Shown: positions 10,602 to 21,580 of the stretch, piece after piece
Layout of the letters: each line of letters opens with the position of its first letter
How positions within the stretch are numbered: position 1 is the stretch's first letter
Source of the DNA: Eutrigla gurnardus
Taxonomy: Eukaryota; Chordata; Actinopteri; Perciformes; Triglidae
DNA: 64,000 nucleotides
Assembly (NCBI GenBank): GCA_963514095.1
Contig: OY741266.1
Span: forward strand, 3,303,501 to 3,367,500
Direction: 5' to 3'
The notes under the pieces: model-generated
Told to the model about the DNA's origin: nothing
Databases searched by the model: none
The model's input: the letters and a program-made list of their open reading frames with translations, nothing else
Program-made: the position numbers and the translations under genes

Positions 10602-11502
10602 CTGGGCAGGACAACACACAGTCCGGGAAAACCTTTTGTCAACCACAGAGTCACTCAAGCAACTTGTGAAGTTGCACTCCACTAGCACGAGGAACTTTGG
10701 GCTTCTTGGAAAAAGATGTACAACGATGTCAAAGACTACAAGACCAGTAGGCAATAAAATCACCCCCTACCCTATTGCAAAGGCTTGACCCGCCCTATTG
10801 AAGCTTCTGATTGGCTAACCCTGAAATTCCAACAGTCTCATAGCAGTTTGTGAAATAATCGAGTTGAATTAACGGACATACTTTGAAAGAACGGTACACT
10901 GCTGTCAGAATGTTTCTGCCATTTTTTTCCCAGCAATTACAGGGAAACTGTTGGATGTTATACATTAGATATATAGTTACATAAAAGGGACAATATAGTA
11001 CCATAGTAACATTGAAATAAAGTTGTTTTACTCATCTACAGAACTTGAGACGGTATCTTCCACCACTGTCCAGGTTCTCTGGCAGTGTTGCTGTGTTACT
11101 GAGTGGAGATTTTACCGTCCTTAATCATCATACCTGACACTCACACTGTTAGTGTATGTTTTTGGTATCCACGATCCAGTGTGAAGCGTGATGAAAGAGG
11201 AGGCCCAGCTGCCAAAGTCAGCTTTATAGCTTCAATCACGCTCAAACCTCTTGTTTTTCACTTAGCAGCAGAGCTCAGTAGGAAAGTGACAACGTGTCTC
11301 TGGTGTCACGATGTGTCGGCTCGGATGTGACAGTCTCCTCATTGGGAATACTGCATTCCACCAGATTTACTCACACTGTGTGATGCTGGTTCATGTCAAA
11401 TACATAACATACACATAACTCAGGCTTTACCTTGTTCAGAATGTGGATTTAATAATTGATGTGGTGTGACAGGTTTTTTTTTTTTTTTTACAGGAAACAA
11501 AC
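10602..11502 (-). other. sorcs1 intron w14/w15
   Basis: A 901-bp intron. No other feature recognised apart from a T-rich tract at 11473-11489 next to the weak donor of w14. Confidence 0.7.
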
Positions 11503-11674
11503 CTCCTCCAGGAAAACGAGGAAGGTGACATTGGTGCCCAGTGTTGCTGTCAGCGTGCCCTCGCTGGTGACCAGGTGGAGACCTTTGGGTGCTTGGACGG
11601 GACACTGCTGCCTCCTGGATGTGTACTCCACGATGACTCCAGACGTGCAGTTATTAGAGACCACCTTCCTGTAG
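11503..11674 (-). CDS. sorcs1: sorcs1 internal exon w14 (10CC end, PKD start)
   Basis: A 172-nt exon starting with C, which completes a Gly codon. It encodes YRKVVSNNCTSGV, QQCPVQAPKGLHLVTSEG and NVTFLVFLEE, ending at GAG|GTTTGT. It supplies the last two 10CC cysteines, giving exactly ten across w11-w14, and begins the PKD domain. NCT and NVT are possible glycosylation sites. The donor GTTTGT is weak, and a poly-A/T stretch follows it. Confidence 0.93.
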
Positions 11675-12824
11675 CTGTTGGGAGGGGGTTATACATGTTT
11701 ACCCCTTTTTTTTCAAGATTGTTTTTAAATATTAGTGATAAGTGATCTACATGTTAATTCCACAAACAAACCCCTTTGACAGACCTACATCTATCCTTTG
11801 TTTTTTAAGATACCATTCCCTTTAATTCATACGGGCTCTCTCATTCCAAACCTCTGTATACAGTTAGGAAGCAATTTTGCAATGCTTTGTACATTAAGTT
11901 TGCAGTTTTGAAAGCCCCACAATCACAATCAAATTCAGCCAGCTCAAACCAATCCAATAAACAGACCCGGTTAGTGGAACCATAAACATGCAGATAGCAT
12001 AAACTATATGCTACAAATAAATAAGGCTGCCTGAGTAAGTATCTCCACAAAAAATACTTTTTTTAAGAAAACAAATTGTGATTTTATCCAAGTTTATTTA
12101 TTATTTTTTATTGTTTTAAGCTCGCCATTCATGTCTTTCCTCATCTTGGTATTTCATTTTTTCTGCTGGCCAAACTTTGAATGACATGTTAGTTTCTTTA
12201 AGAATTCATATTATATATTTGCACATATTAGCCAGCATATGCATGATACCAATATACAGTTTCTGTGATAGGCTAATATCGCCAGATTGTTAAATTGTTG
12301 AATGCATTATTTCCTCTTGTAGAATATGGACTCTGGTGGTTGGAGAAATAAAACCAAAACACTATACATGGCAAGAAATCACTAGAAGTAAATGTGAAAA
12401 TAGTGGATGAGGCAAACACTTGCTTTCAACACACTCACGGCAGTTGATCATATTAAATTTTTCTGAACACCTTGAGGACTTTTTTTCCATGTTGGTTAGA
12501 AGAACAGTGACCTTGAGGAGGTCGTTTTGTCAGAGCAAGTACATACTTAGCACTCTCTTACACTTTACATTTTCATTTACAGCTTTCTTCAAGCATGACC
12601 GGCACACGCTTCCCCCCACAGTAGATCACATCATTACCAGTGGTTTATAACCGTTTGATCATTCAGCCCATATTTTCCTCAGTCCGTCCTTGTTGTCCCT
12701 GAGAAACTAATTAATGCTCCCGGAGCCATTCAGCTCAAATGCACTGTTCATTTCCCCCCAAGCCCGTGAGGCGCTTGTGAGAATATGTGTGCTGATTCTG
12801 GGTCTGCTCTCCTGCTGTTCTTAC
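11675..12824 (-). other. sorcs1 intron w13/w14
   Basis: A 1150-bp AT-rich intron; nothing else recognised. Confidence 0.7.
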
Positions 12825-12938
12825 CCGGTGCTGTTAAGGAAAGTCATCCCTGTGGTACAACTCCTGGACATCGTTGATGGGTGGAACCAAAAGGTGGGGG
12901 TGCACTTGCCGTCGGTCCGCCTCTCATAGCCGTAATCA
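12825..12938 (-). CDS. sorcs1: sorcs1 internal exon w13 (10CC module)
   Basis: A 114-nt exon completing the Cys codon from w12. It encodes DYGYERRTDGKC, FWFHPSTMSRSC and FLNSTG, with the last Gly codon split at GG|GTAAGA. It carries two cysteines of the 10CC module and the NST glycosylation sequon found across SorCS proteins. The acceptor is GATCATTGCAG. Confidence 0.94.
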
Positions 12939-14200
12939 CTGCAATGATCCGAGCAGACAAAAACAGAAACCAATCAGAAAGCACAGAGGAAGCGCTGATG
13001 GACGAGATGGATGAGGAATATTCCCGATGCCAAGAAATTCTGTTCTGAGATGTCTCACTGACAAATCAATCAAAATGTAATACAATTTTCCAAGCTGAAA
13101 AATATCACCTTCTCTGTATTTGAATTGTGATAAAGAATAAAAGCACTTAAAAATGAATGATATTTCATTATGGACTTTAACGACTGTTTTCTGCCCCTTT
13201 GGTGCTTTTTTAAGCACAGAGTTGTTTGTCCTACAAATTAAAAAGGCAAAGCAGCGCCGCATCCCCAAAATGATAAGGACAAATTGCCCCAATTAGTGCA
13301 ACATGCACACAGATGCAAAAGTGTTGTGATTGTTAATAAAAGCTATTAGGCTTGGTGATTTATGGTTTTTAATGGTGCTTATTCCAAGAGCTGCCTCACT
13401 CAAGAGACCTGGGACCAAAGCAAGAAAAAAACCAAAACATTAATACTACTGATAATCCAAAGAACGCGTGTTGTGAGGATGTTGAATTCTCTATACTTGT
13501 AATAGAACAAGTCACTGGCGTCCGCTACAAACGCACCTGTGGATTATCATTGGTATTCAGGTGAAATCAATTACCAGCGCCTGGCGATGCACAAACACAC
13601 TTGTGCATTCAATACGCTGTTTGTTCTTTCTTTGATGCCGTCTATATTAGTGAGGAACAATGGGTCACACAGCTCACGGCAGGAGTTGGAGGAGACTGGT
13701 TTCCACAAGAGACAGATTTAAAAAAAATGTCAAAATGCAGACTGCTGAGGCCGAGATAAGATTGAATAACCCTGGATGGTATAGCCCCCACAGTGCAGCT
13801 AAAATCATCTCTGCCTTGTCTTCACCCATACATTTCAAACTCCATGCCCTGTTTGTGACCTAGGATTTTCATCACCATTTTTTCCCCCCAATCAATTCAA
13901 TAAATCTTTAAAGCCTCTAGAGGGAAATTCTCGCGCACCATAAAGACATGAAAGAAAACATGCACATACGGCAACAACAAAAATAACATTTTGAGCTCAA
14001 AGCAGCAGTCTCCAATCCTGAGTTAAGATTAGGCTGATGACAGGGTTTATTTTTGTATTGCATTATACAACTGTTTTTCCAGTCATTCTCATGACTTTGC
14101 TTTGGAAAGTTTGGTGAAAAAGACGCTTTTGACGACACAGAGGAAATGCACATGGGAATGAACATGGGATGGCTGAACACAGGAAGAAAAGCATACCTAC
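12939..14200 (-). other. sorcs1 intron w12/w13
   Basis: A 1262-bp intron; nothing else recognised. Confidence 0.7.
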
Positions 14201-14334
14201 CATTCAAAATCAGCTTCTGTGCATTCGCAAGGGCCCGATGTCATCGACACAGAGTAGGTCTTTCCCATAACGCACCTGGACGTGGGCTTCAGCTTCCTGT
14301 AGATTCTCTTCACTCCCATGAGGCATGGCTCGCC
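14201..14334 (-). CDS. sorcs1: sorcs1 internal exon w12 (10CC module)
   Basis: A 134-nt exon, phase 0 in and phase 2 out. It encodes GEPCLMGVKRIYRKLKP, then SRCVMGK and SGPCECTEADFE, ending in a split Cys codon TG|GTAGGT. It contributes five of the ten cysteines of the 10CC module. GE-C-MG-(K/R)-x-(I/V)-Y-(K/R)-K and C-C-EADF-CDYGYE are conserved SorCS landmarks. The acceptor is GGCCCCGCAG. Confidence 0.94.
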
Positions 14335-16620
14335 CTGCGGGGCCGGTTTCAAGAGCGAACCGAGAGGAAGAAAACGGGTATAGAAAAATAAAAATAAAAA
14401 TTACGAATTGCTTTTGTAACTTGCCATCATAAATTATTCACTCGATGCAACCGACCATGTGTGTGAAAAGCACTGCTGCCTTGCACTCCTGTTCCCCACA
14501 TATTTACGGCCTTGTGCTGTGTGGTGTGCTTAACTCAACTGCTCCGCATCGCACGTGTCACACTGGAGAATGTGCTACTTGAGTTCTTTTTTAGAGATTT
14601 TTTTTCTCCTTTTTTTGCTAGAATTGAGGAATAAGAAAGAGCTTTCAGGAGCAAAAGCTGCCAGAGTCAAAATCCATTTTTAGCCTTGTATCTATGCACG
14701 AGAAATGAATATAAAATCAGCACAGAAAAGATGAAAAGATAGCAGTATCCTGTTTCACTGCATCCTCCATGCTACACGGCTGCTCTACTCTTATGCCTGG
14801 AACATTCTCTCTTTGTGCATTAGGTGTCAGTAGTGAGATGCTTAAAAAACCTGGCTGTTTCCACAAATAATAGACTCCTACAAATGTCCTTAACTTTCCC
14901 AGTGGTCTAATAAACAAAAGCACTGTCCTGTGTCCTGTGTTTAGCTCATTCTTGCAGCAGACTACAGCACCTCAACATTTAAGCAGGTTAGCCCGCTAAT
15001 TGGCTTGGACTCTTCTCATCTTGCATGCTATATGTTTTGATCATTAGCCTGCTCTGAGCATATGGGTGTCTAAACCACTTAGAGAATGGGGGCTGTGAAT
15101 AAAGGCATGCTGGCTCGGTTTCGGGCCCGGCCAGGTTGAGGGGCTTTCGGGGAGGTTTAATGTATGCATGGAGCTTCAGCAGGCATGGCTGGAGTGCTCT
15201 GGGAAATGAGAGATGTCCAGCTTTGGTGCACTCACTATACAGCCGGGCTAAAAGTAGACAGTGATCACACATTACCCTGAGGCTGAAGCCTGCCGTTTGA
15301 TCAGGGAGCCATGCTAGCTGACCTCTGTCTCAACCTCACATTAGGAGGCAAAGAAAACTTTCGAAGAGTCATTCCCCATGAAGGAATGGATGTTTTATTT
15401 TGGAATTATAGCTCATGTATTTGAAATCACACATCATTTATGGTGCAACATGATGATGATTGATAAGTGTCTGAAATCTTACTTTACTGCTCAATATAGT
15501 CAGCTACAGATAATCTATTATAGAGAGAGTAGTGAATGAGTGAGCGAAGAAGAATTTTCAGACAAAGCTAAAGTTATGATGATTTTTTGTTAAGATTAAA
15601 AATCTGCCTAGCTCTGTATTAGTTGTTATAAAGCACTTTTTAATGCCTTATTCTACAACTACTAGACCATTAAATACGCGTTTCCTCTCAATGAAAACCA
15701 TAATTGCTGGTCAGTAAGGAAGCTCATCACTAACTGATACTTGGTGTAACCCTCCTCTTTCTAACCCATGGGAGGCACAGCGCATTAAAATATGACGCTG
15801 CACTACTACGCAGTAAACATGCTTAGGTTGAGGCAACAAAACCACTGTTGCGTTCCCAGAAATAAAAGCCTGAAGGACAGGGATCGCAGGTTGGCAAACT
15901 AACCAAATACTGCACAAATACACAAATATGATTCTATCAAAATGACAAAAAAAAAAAAAAAAAATTAAGTGGGACTCATTGGATAGGGGGAACAAAACAC
16001 AAAACACAGAGAGCCAACTGAAGGGGTTGACCCTCTGGACACATATCAAACACTGAGCAGGGATCTGTAACTCCCGTATACAACCACTCTGACTGATTAC
16101 AGTCTGCTGAGTGAGATCATCACAGGTGCCCCTCAGCTCCCAAAGGGATCTTTAACCAAAACTAAAAAATCTAATAGGTTTTTGGTATAGTAAAAAAAAC
16201 TAACTCCTACTTCATTCTAAACACATAACTAAATGTTGCCTACAGCAAGTAACTTGCTCAAAATGTCTGAACAGGCCTCAAAACCATATAATGTCCAAAA
16301 CACAAACTTAAATGGCCAACAAACACTGGGGAACATAGTCAAAAACAGAAATTCCTTCCCATCTTTAGCATTATTTAATTATTTTCCTCTCATTTTTTAC
16401 AGACATGAGGCCGAAAATGAATCACTATCTCATATGAATAATTGAATAACTTTCCACAACGTAAACAACTGTTTCACTCAATGACCACACACAACACACA
16501 ATCAGCTACTAAACTGTCCTTTCCTTTGACGTGCTGGATTTCAAGTGGTAGTTCCGGCAAGGCTAAACTCCAGTGGAGTAGTCTACGGTTAGCGATCCAG
16601 ACATTTCAAAGTGCTCGAAA
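14335..16620 (-). other. sorcs1 intron w11/w12, transcript-distal part
   Basis: About 2.3 kb between exon w12 and the hAT element at 16629. It has short A/T runs (for example A18 at 15946) but no exon, RNA gene or repeat terminus that I recognise. Confidence 0.6.
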
Positions 16621-17177
16621 GCCAGCACTAGGGATGGGAATTGATAAGATTTTTGCGATTCCAATTCCATTTTCGATTCTGCTAAACAATTAGGTTCTTT
16701 ATCGATTCTCATTTGGAAAAAAGGAGAACAAACAGGTCAATTAGCATCAACTTTAGTTCAGTTTAGAAGTAACATGATGACCTTACAGTACAAACCCAAC
16801 AGTGAGGTCTTGAGGTATAATAATAATAAAATAAATATTCTTGTATGTAGATATAAACAAAATACAACATAAATGATTCTGTCCTTTCCTCTCCCTGCCC
16901 TAAATATGTGTGTATATAGTGTACTTCTTCTGTGCCATTTATGTATTTAACTTTCTCTTTCACTGCAGTAACTCTTTGACCGTCATTTTCTTTGCTTTGA
17001 ACTCCTCTGTCTCTCCCGGTGGTCCAAACACAACAACTCACGGCCAAGCGTAAATTAGGCTTTCCGATTGGCTGTAAAAGCCGCTACGGGAGCCAATACG
17101 AGTGTCCGATGCATAAATGTAACTCTATACGTCACTAGCAAGATGGCGGATGAAAATAATGATCGATATACATAAAC

Positions 17178-17966
17178 CCATCCATCCATCCATTTTCTTC
17201 CGCTTATCCGGTACCGGGTCGCGGGGGCAGCTGCCTGAGCAGGGACGCCCAGACTTCCCTCTCCCCGGACACTTCCCCTAGCTCCTCCGGGAGGACCCCA
17301 AGGCGTTCCCAGGCCAGCCGGGTGACATAGTCACTCCAGCGTGTCCTGGGTCTTCCTCGGGGTCTCCTCCCGGTGGGGCATGCTTGGAACACCTCCCGAG
17401 GGAGGCGTCCAGGGGGCATCCGATACAGATGCCCGAGCCACCTCAACTGGCTCCTCTCGATGTGGAGGAGCAGCGGCTCTACTCCGAGCTCCCCCCGTGT
17501 GACGGAGCTCCTCACCCTATCTCTAAGGGAGCGCCCCGCCACCCTGCGGAGGAAGCTCATTTCGGCCGCTTGTATCCGGGATCTTATTCTTTCGGTCATG
17601 ACCCAAAGTTCATGACCATAGGTGAGGGTAGGAACGTAGATTGACCGGTAAACCGAGAGCTTCGCCTTTCGGCTTAGCTCTCTCTTTACCACGACGGACC
17701 GATACAGCGACCGCATTACTGCAGCCGCTGCACCGATCCGCCTGTCAATCTCGCGTTCAATCCTTCCCTCACTCGTGAACAAGACCCCAAGATACTTAAA
17801 CTCCTCCACTTGAGGCAGGAACTCCCCCCCGACCTGGAGGGAGCAAGCCACCTTTTTCCGGTCGAGAACCATGGCCTCAGATTTGGAGGTGCTAATCCTC
17901 ATCCCGGCTGCTTCACACTCGGCTGCAAACCGCCCCAGGACATGCTGGAGGTCATATAGGATATAG
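17178..17966 (-). mobile_element. 5'-truncated Rex3/RTE-like LINE
   Basis: A minus-strand insertion with the 3' tail (GGAT)n at 17178-17200 and a 13-bp target duplication GATATACATAAAC at 17165-17177 and 17967-17979. It is nested in the hAT element. It carries the C-terminal part of the reverse-transcriptase ORF (next entry) and lacks the 5' half. Confidence 0.9.
17204..17902 (-). pseudogene. C-terminal part of a Rex3/RTE-like reverse transcriptase
   Basis: An uninterrupted 232-codon frame from KSEAMVLDRK through EEFKYLGVLFTSEGR, IQAAEMSFLRRVAG, GELGVEPLLLHIERSQLRW and RRPRGRPRTRW to a stop near the tail. These strings are those of the abundant fish RTE-type LINE (Rex3 group): the thumb and the C-terminal region. 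The endonuclease and the YADD-type catalytic region are missing because the insertion is 5'-truncated. The frame has stayed open, so the insertion is young. Confidence 0.85.
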
Positions 17967-18174
17967 GATATACATAAACAAAACGGAGAAATGCGCCACG
18001 GAGACGAGAGGACATCTAGTCACATCTTTACAACTTTATGCATTCGTTTTGTTGTCAGAAATAAATTACGGAGTTATGACGCTCTAAAGACAACATGATC
18101 TTTTGTAGTGTATATGCTACAATGGGTCTCAGCAGGGGACATGCTAACGTTGCTGCTGCTGGGTTGAGAATCAC

Positions 18175-18420
18175 TCAAGTTATTGCATGCTGTGTGCGCA
18201 AATGTTTCTGCATATTGTTAGTATTTCCTCCCGTTAATGAAATATCCACTTTGCAAGTATTGCAATTTGCCCTGTTGTCATCCTTTCTCGTGAAATGTAA
18301 CCACACTTTCGAGCGTTTGTACCGTTGGGTGCCATGTTTACTGCCGGCTGCACGGGACTGGTCGTTGCCACGCACATTGCGTATCTTGCGTAAGCTAAGC
18401 AACGTGCATGGTGACATCAT
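18175..18420 (-). pseudogene. BED zinc finger of a hAT transposase (fragment)
   Basis: An open frame of about 80 codons holding VWLHFTRKDDNRANC, CNTC and HLRTQHAI. This is the BED pattern: aromatic residues, C-x2-C, then H-x4-H. BED fingers are the DNA-binding N-terminus of hAT transposases. The frame stops before any RNase-H-like core or dimerisation region. It sits inside the hAT element at 16629-18535 with the orientation expected for its transposase. Confidence 0.75.
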
Positions 18421-18543
18421 TCGCGCCCACTGGAATCGATAAGGGAATAATTTGTAAAACTGGCAAATGATTCCAAGGAATCAAAAAACTGGGAACCGGT
18501 TCTCAACAAGAACCAGTTTTCGATACCCATCCCTAGCCAGCAC

Positions 18544-19259
18544 CCAAGCTAGTGTTGTCGGGGTCCCATCATTGTCTCACCCCTCCCTTCCTGCCCTCTT
18601 CCTGGGCTGGGCGTGGTCTTCATCTGCCTTGATGAATTTGCCCACCTGGCTCCTATCTGGTTCATCATCTCCACCACCTGCAGTGTATAAAGGGCCGCTT
18701 TCTTCATCCACTCATTGCCAGTTCGTCAGTTCACCCATGTGGTATCATTGCCTGGCTCGCCATTCAGTGAGCGAGAAACTCACTGAATGGTCTCTGACTG
18801 GATGGATCCCCACTTTTGAAGGTATTTTGGTATTAGTTGTTGTGATACAACCCGACATCAAATAATTACAGCTATCCATTTGAAACAGTTACATTAAATA
18901 CATATTAAAGAGCATGGTGCAAGTTGGAAAACACATTGTGTAAACATGTGGGAGGGCTATAGCCAATTGGGATTTTCTAAAGAAAAAATATAATGCTGCA
19001 TCTTTGACTCATTTTTATAAAGCTACTGGCCACTGTTGGTGAAATGGAACTGCTTGCGGTAGGGATGGGAAATTAATTGAAAATATATTAAATATAATTA
19101 AGAATCTATAAGACTTTAGCTTTTTAATTATTCATTTCTTGTTTATTTCCAAAATATTAATGAACTGACATTAAAAAAAAAGAACATTTTCTTATCGACT
19201 ACAATGACAGAGCTGAGTAAGGAAATGTTAACAAAAGTTGATGAAATAAATTATTTAAG

Positions 19260-19266
<7 letters not shown>
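18544..19266 (-). other. sorcs1 intron w11/w12, between hAT and the next element
   Basis: About 720 bp. Its first half is GC-richer with CT-rich tracts, its second half AT-rich. No gene or transposon end recognised. Confidence 0.55.
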
Positions 19267-19316
<50 letters not shown>

Positions 19317-19320
19317 ATAT
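19267..19320. repeat. (TA)n/(TG)n microsatellite
   Basis: About 38 bp of TA followed by TG units. It forms the left flank of the transposon starting at 19321; a matching TA tract flanks its right end at 25626. Confidence 0.9.
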
Positions 19321-20194
19321 GGGCCATTCTACCGAATTCGTGCAAATTGCTGTCCCACAATAAAAAAAACTATTTAACAAAACAATTAAGAATTCAGACC
19401 TTCAATATTTACTAAGATTATGTTATGATCTAGTTAAACACAATACTGTAACTAGATAGTAATTAAGCTAAATATATACAAAATCATCATTTATGCTACC
19501 TTCCTAGGTACTTTCTATTGGGAAGAAGTTGTCCCAATCTCTAAGCCCTAAATTTCAATCCATGAAAATAATACTTAAAATTTTTTCCAATGGTGTATTT
19601 CAAAATATATGTTTGGTTTATTTTAAACAGAATGTAAAATATTTAGATTCATTTTGAAGTTTTTTTTTTAAATTACAAAACATGCTTTAAAAAATGCTGT
19701 CCCACACTTTCATGTCACAACCGTAACACAAGTCGTTTTACCACATGGGTGGAGCCTGGTTTTAGCCACACCCCAGAATTTCTGACCAGGAAGGGACACT
19801 GCATCCCTGTCCCTCATGGCTGCATGGTGAGTGATTACCTCTCATCATTTTTAAGTAAATGTGTTCCAAAGTCTGAAAATCAGTATGTTACATTAATAAC
19901 TGTCACAACCGTACACATATTATCTGCAAGTAAATACACTTTTGGGGGCTCAAAGCAAAATATTATGTTTTGTTGTGTGTACAACTGTTCAAACATCTGT
20001 TGCTAGCCATTTACTTGTTAGCATGTTTGAGTTATGCTAGGAATTAGCTAAAAATGTCACAATCGTAACAGTCACTACCGTAACAAATTGTAACGTTACG
20101 GTTGTGACATAATCATTATGGTAGTGACAACAAGTAATGTTCCACATATTTAAGGCAATGTTTGATCATTATTATTACATTATACTCTTAAAAC

Positions 20195-20199
<5 letters not shown>

Positions 20200-20241
<42 letters not shown>
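20200..20241. repeat. (AAT)n microsatellite
   Basis: About 14 units of ATA/AAT inside the unclassified transposon. Confidence 0.9.
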
Positions 20242-20242
<1 letters not shown>

Positions 20243-20379
20243 TTGTAATTATATTATATTTGATTTGTGAAGCACATTTCATTCTTAAGTGCTAAATAAT
20301 GTATGATATGATAAAACATGACGATAATGCTGATTTATATTTGACATTATACAGCTAAGCTGGGAGAAAGCGAGCAGCA

Positions 20380-20530
20380 ATGCCAAAAGAACATAAAAAG
20401 AGTGTAGCAGAGAGGGTGAGAGAATACAGAAAAAGATTGAGGGAAGACTGTTACTCCACGCACTTCTAGTGAGAATAAGAGACGTTATGGAATGCGTGAC
20501 CACAGAAAAATAAAGACCCTTGAAAGACCC
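20380..20530 (+). pseudogene. Short basic ORF inside the unclassified transposon
   Basis: The ATG at 20380 opens MPKEHKKSVAERVREYRKRL then RED...; a stop comes after 29 codons, and the neighbouring frame continues with ENKRRYGMRDHRKIKTL. The Arg/Lys-rich, helix-forming composition recalls the N-termini of multi-copy uncharacterised animal proteins that I believe are linked to transposons. It may be a broken exon of this element's own protein. No catalytic domain is visible. Confidence 0.35.
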
Positions 20531-21580
20531 TTTCTGGAGCTCTACTTTATGTTTTTGTTCTTTAATGCACTTTCAAACACAAAACACGTTCCTGCTGTGT
20601 GTATATTTGTTTTAGATCTTTTAATGTCATGTTGCAGTAGATGCGCTGCTCTGTTGAAGTAATCTAAAATAAATGGCTCTTCAATAGTAAATGACCTAAT
20701 TTTATTGATTATAAACATTTGTGTTTGTAAAATTCACATTGTAAGGCAGGTTATGAGTTAATATTGAGCAATAAGGTTGAGGGGATATAATACAACCTTG
20801 CAAACAAAATACTGTGGTCACGACCAAAACAGTGCAGTCACTACCGTAACAGTGCGGTCACTACCGTAACACTGAGTTTTTGTAAAATAAAATAAGAATT
20901 GAGTCATTAAATAAGATTTTATGAAAACTATTGGTTAAATGTACATTCAATGTAATAACTAATTAACTTTGAGATCTCTATGATCAGTGTAATTCATTTT
21001 ACAAAAATTTAATTGATTTAGTTGTAAAACCCTTCATTATAAATTACTAAAATTATTCTTTAGAGGGTGTATGGACACACAATATTAACAGATTAATATA
21101 ATGGTTTTTATTGAGGTGTGTTGCTGTGTTACGGTAGTGACACATTTCAGGTGCGGAAAAACATTTCAAGAACAGGCAGACATTAATATATGAAATTTGA
21201 CTGCGCCTTTACTAGATATGTACCATAGAAATATGGTACAATATATGTATGGACAAAGTTTTTGGAAAAAAACAACTTTTGAAAATGAGTTTCCAACTCG
21301 GGACTTTGCACGAATTCGGTAGAATTTACATTTACATTTACATTTAGGTCATTTAGCAGACGCTTTTGTCCAAAGCGACTTACAATAAGTACATTTGTCA
21401 AAAGAAGGAAACAAGGAAACCACAACGAATCATTGCCGATAAAGTAAGAGCTAAAAGTAGAACAAGTGTTAGGTCCTCATCTGAGTAAACTAGTAGTTCA
21501 AGAGCAACAGTGCTACGATCAGAGTGCTATAGGTAAGGTTTTTTTTTTTTTTGTGGGGGGGGGGGGGGGGGGGGGTCATG

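Larger units (their letters stand above)
16629..18535. mobile_element. hAT element with BED-finger relic, carrying a nested LINE
   Basis: The terminal repeats are TAGGGATGGGAATTGATAAG and, inverted, TAGGGATGGGTATCGAAAAC. The 8-bp target duplication GCCAGCAC is perfect (16621-16628 and 18536-18543). The 1907 bp include a Rex3-like LINE insertion at 17178-17966, so the element was about 1.1 kb before that. A BED zinc finger is left of the transposase; the catalytic part is gone, so the copy cannot move on its own. Confidence 0.93.

Noticed and set aside
21541..21576. T-run plus G-run as a possible regulatory or quadruplex element
   Set aside because: It lies in the LINE 3' untranslated part and can be explained as a low-complexity tract; its exact length may be a sequencing artefact.
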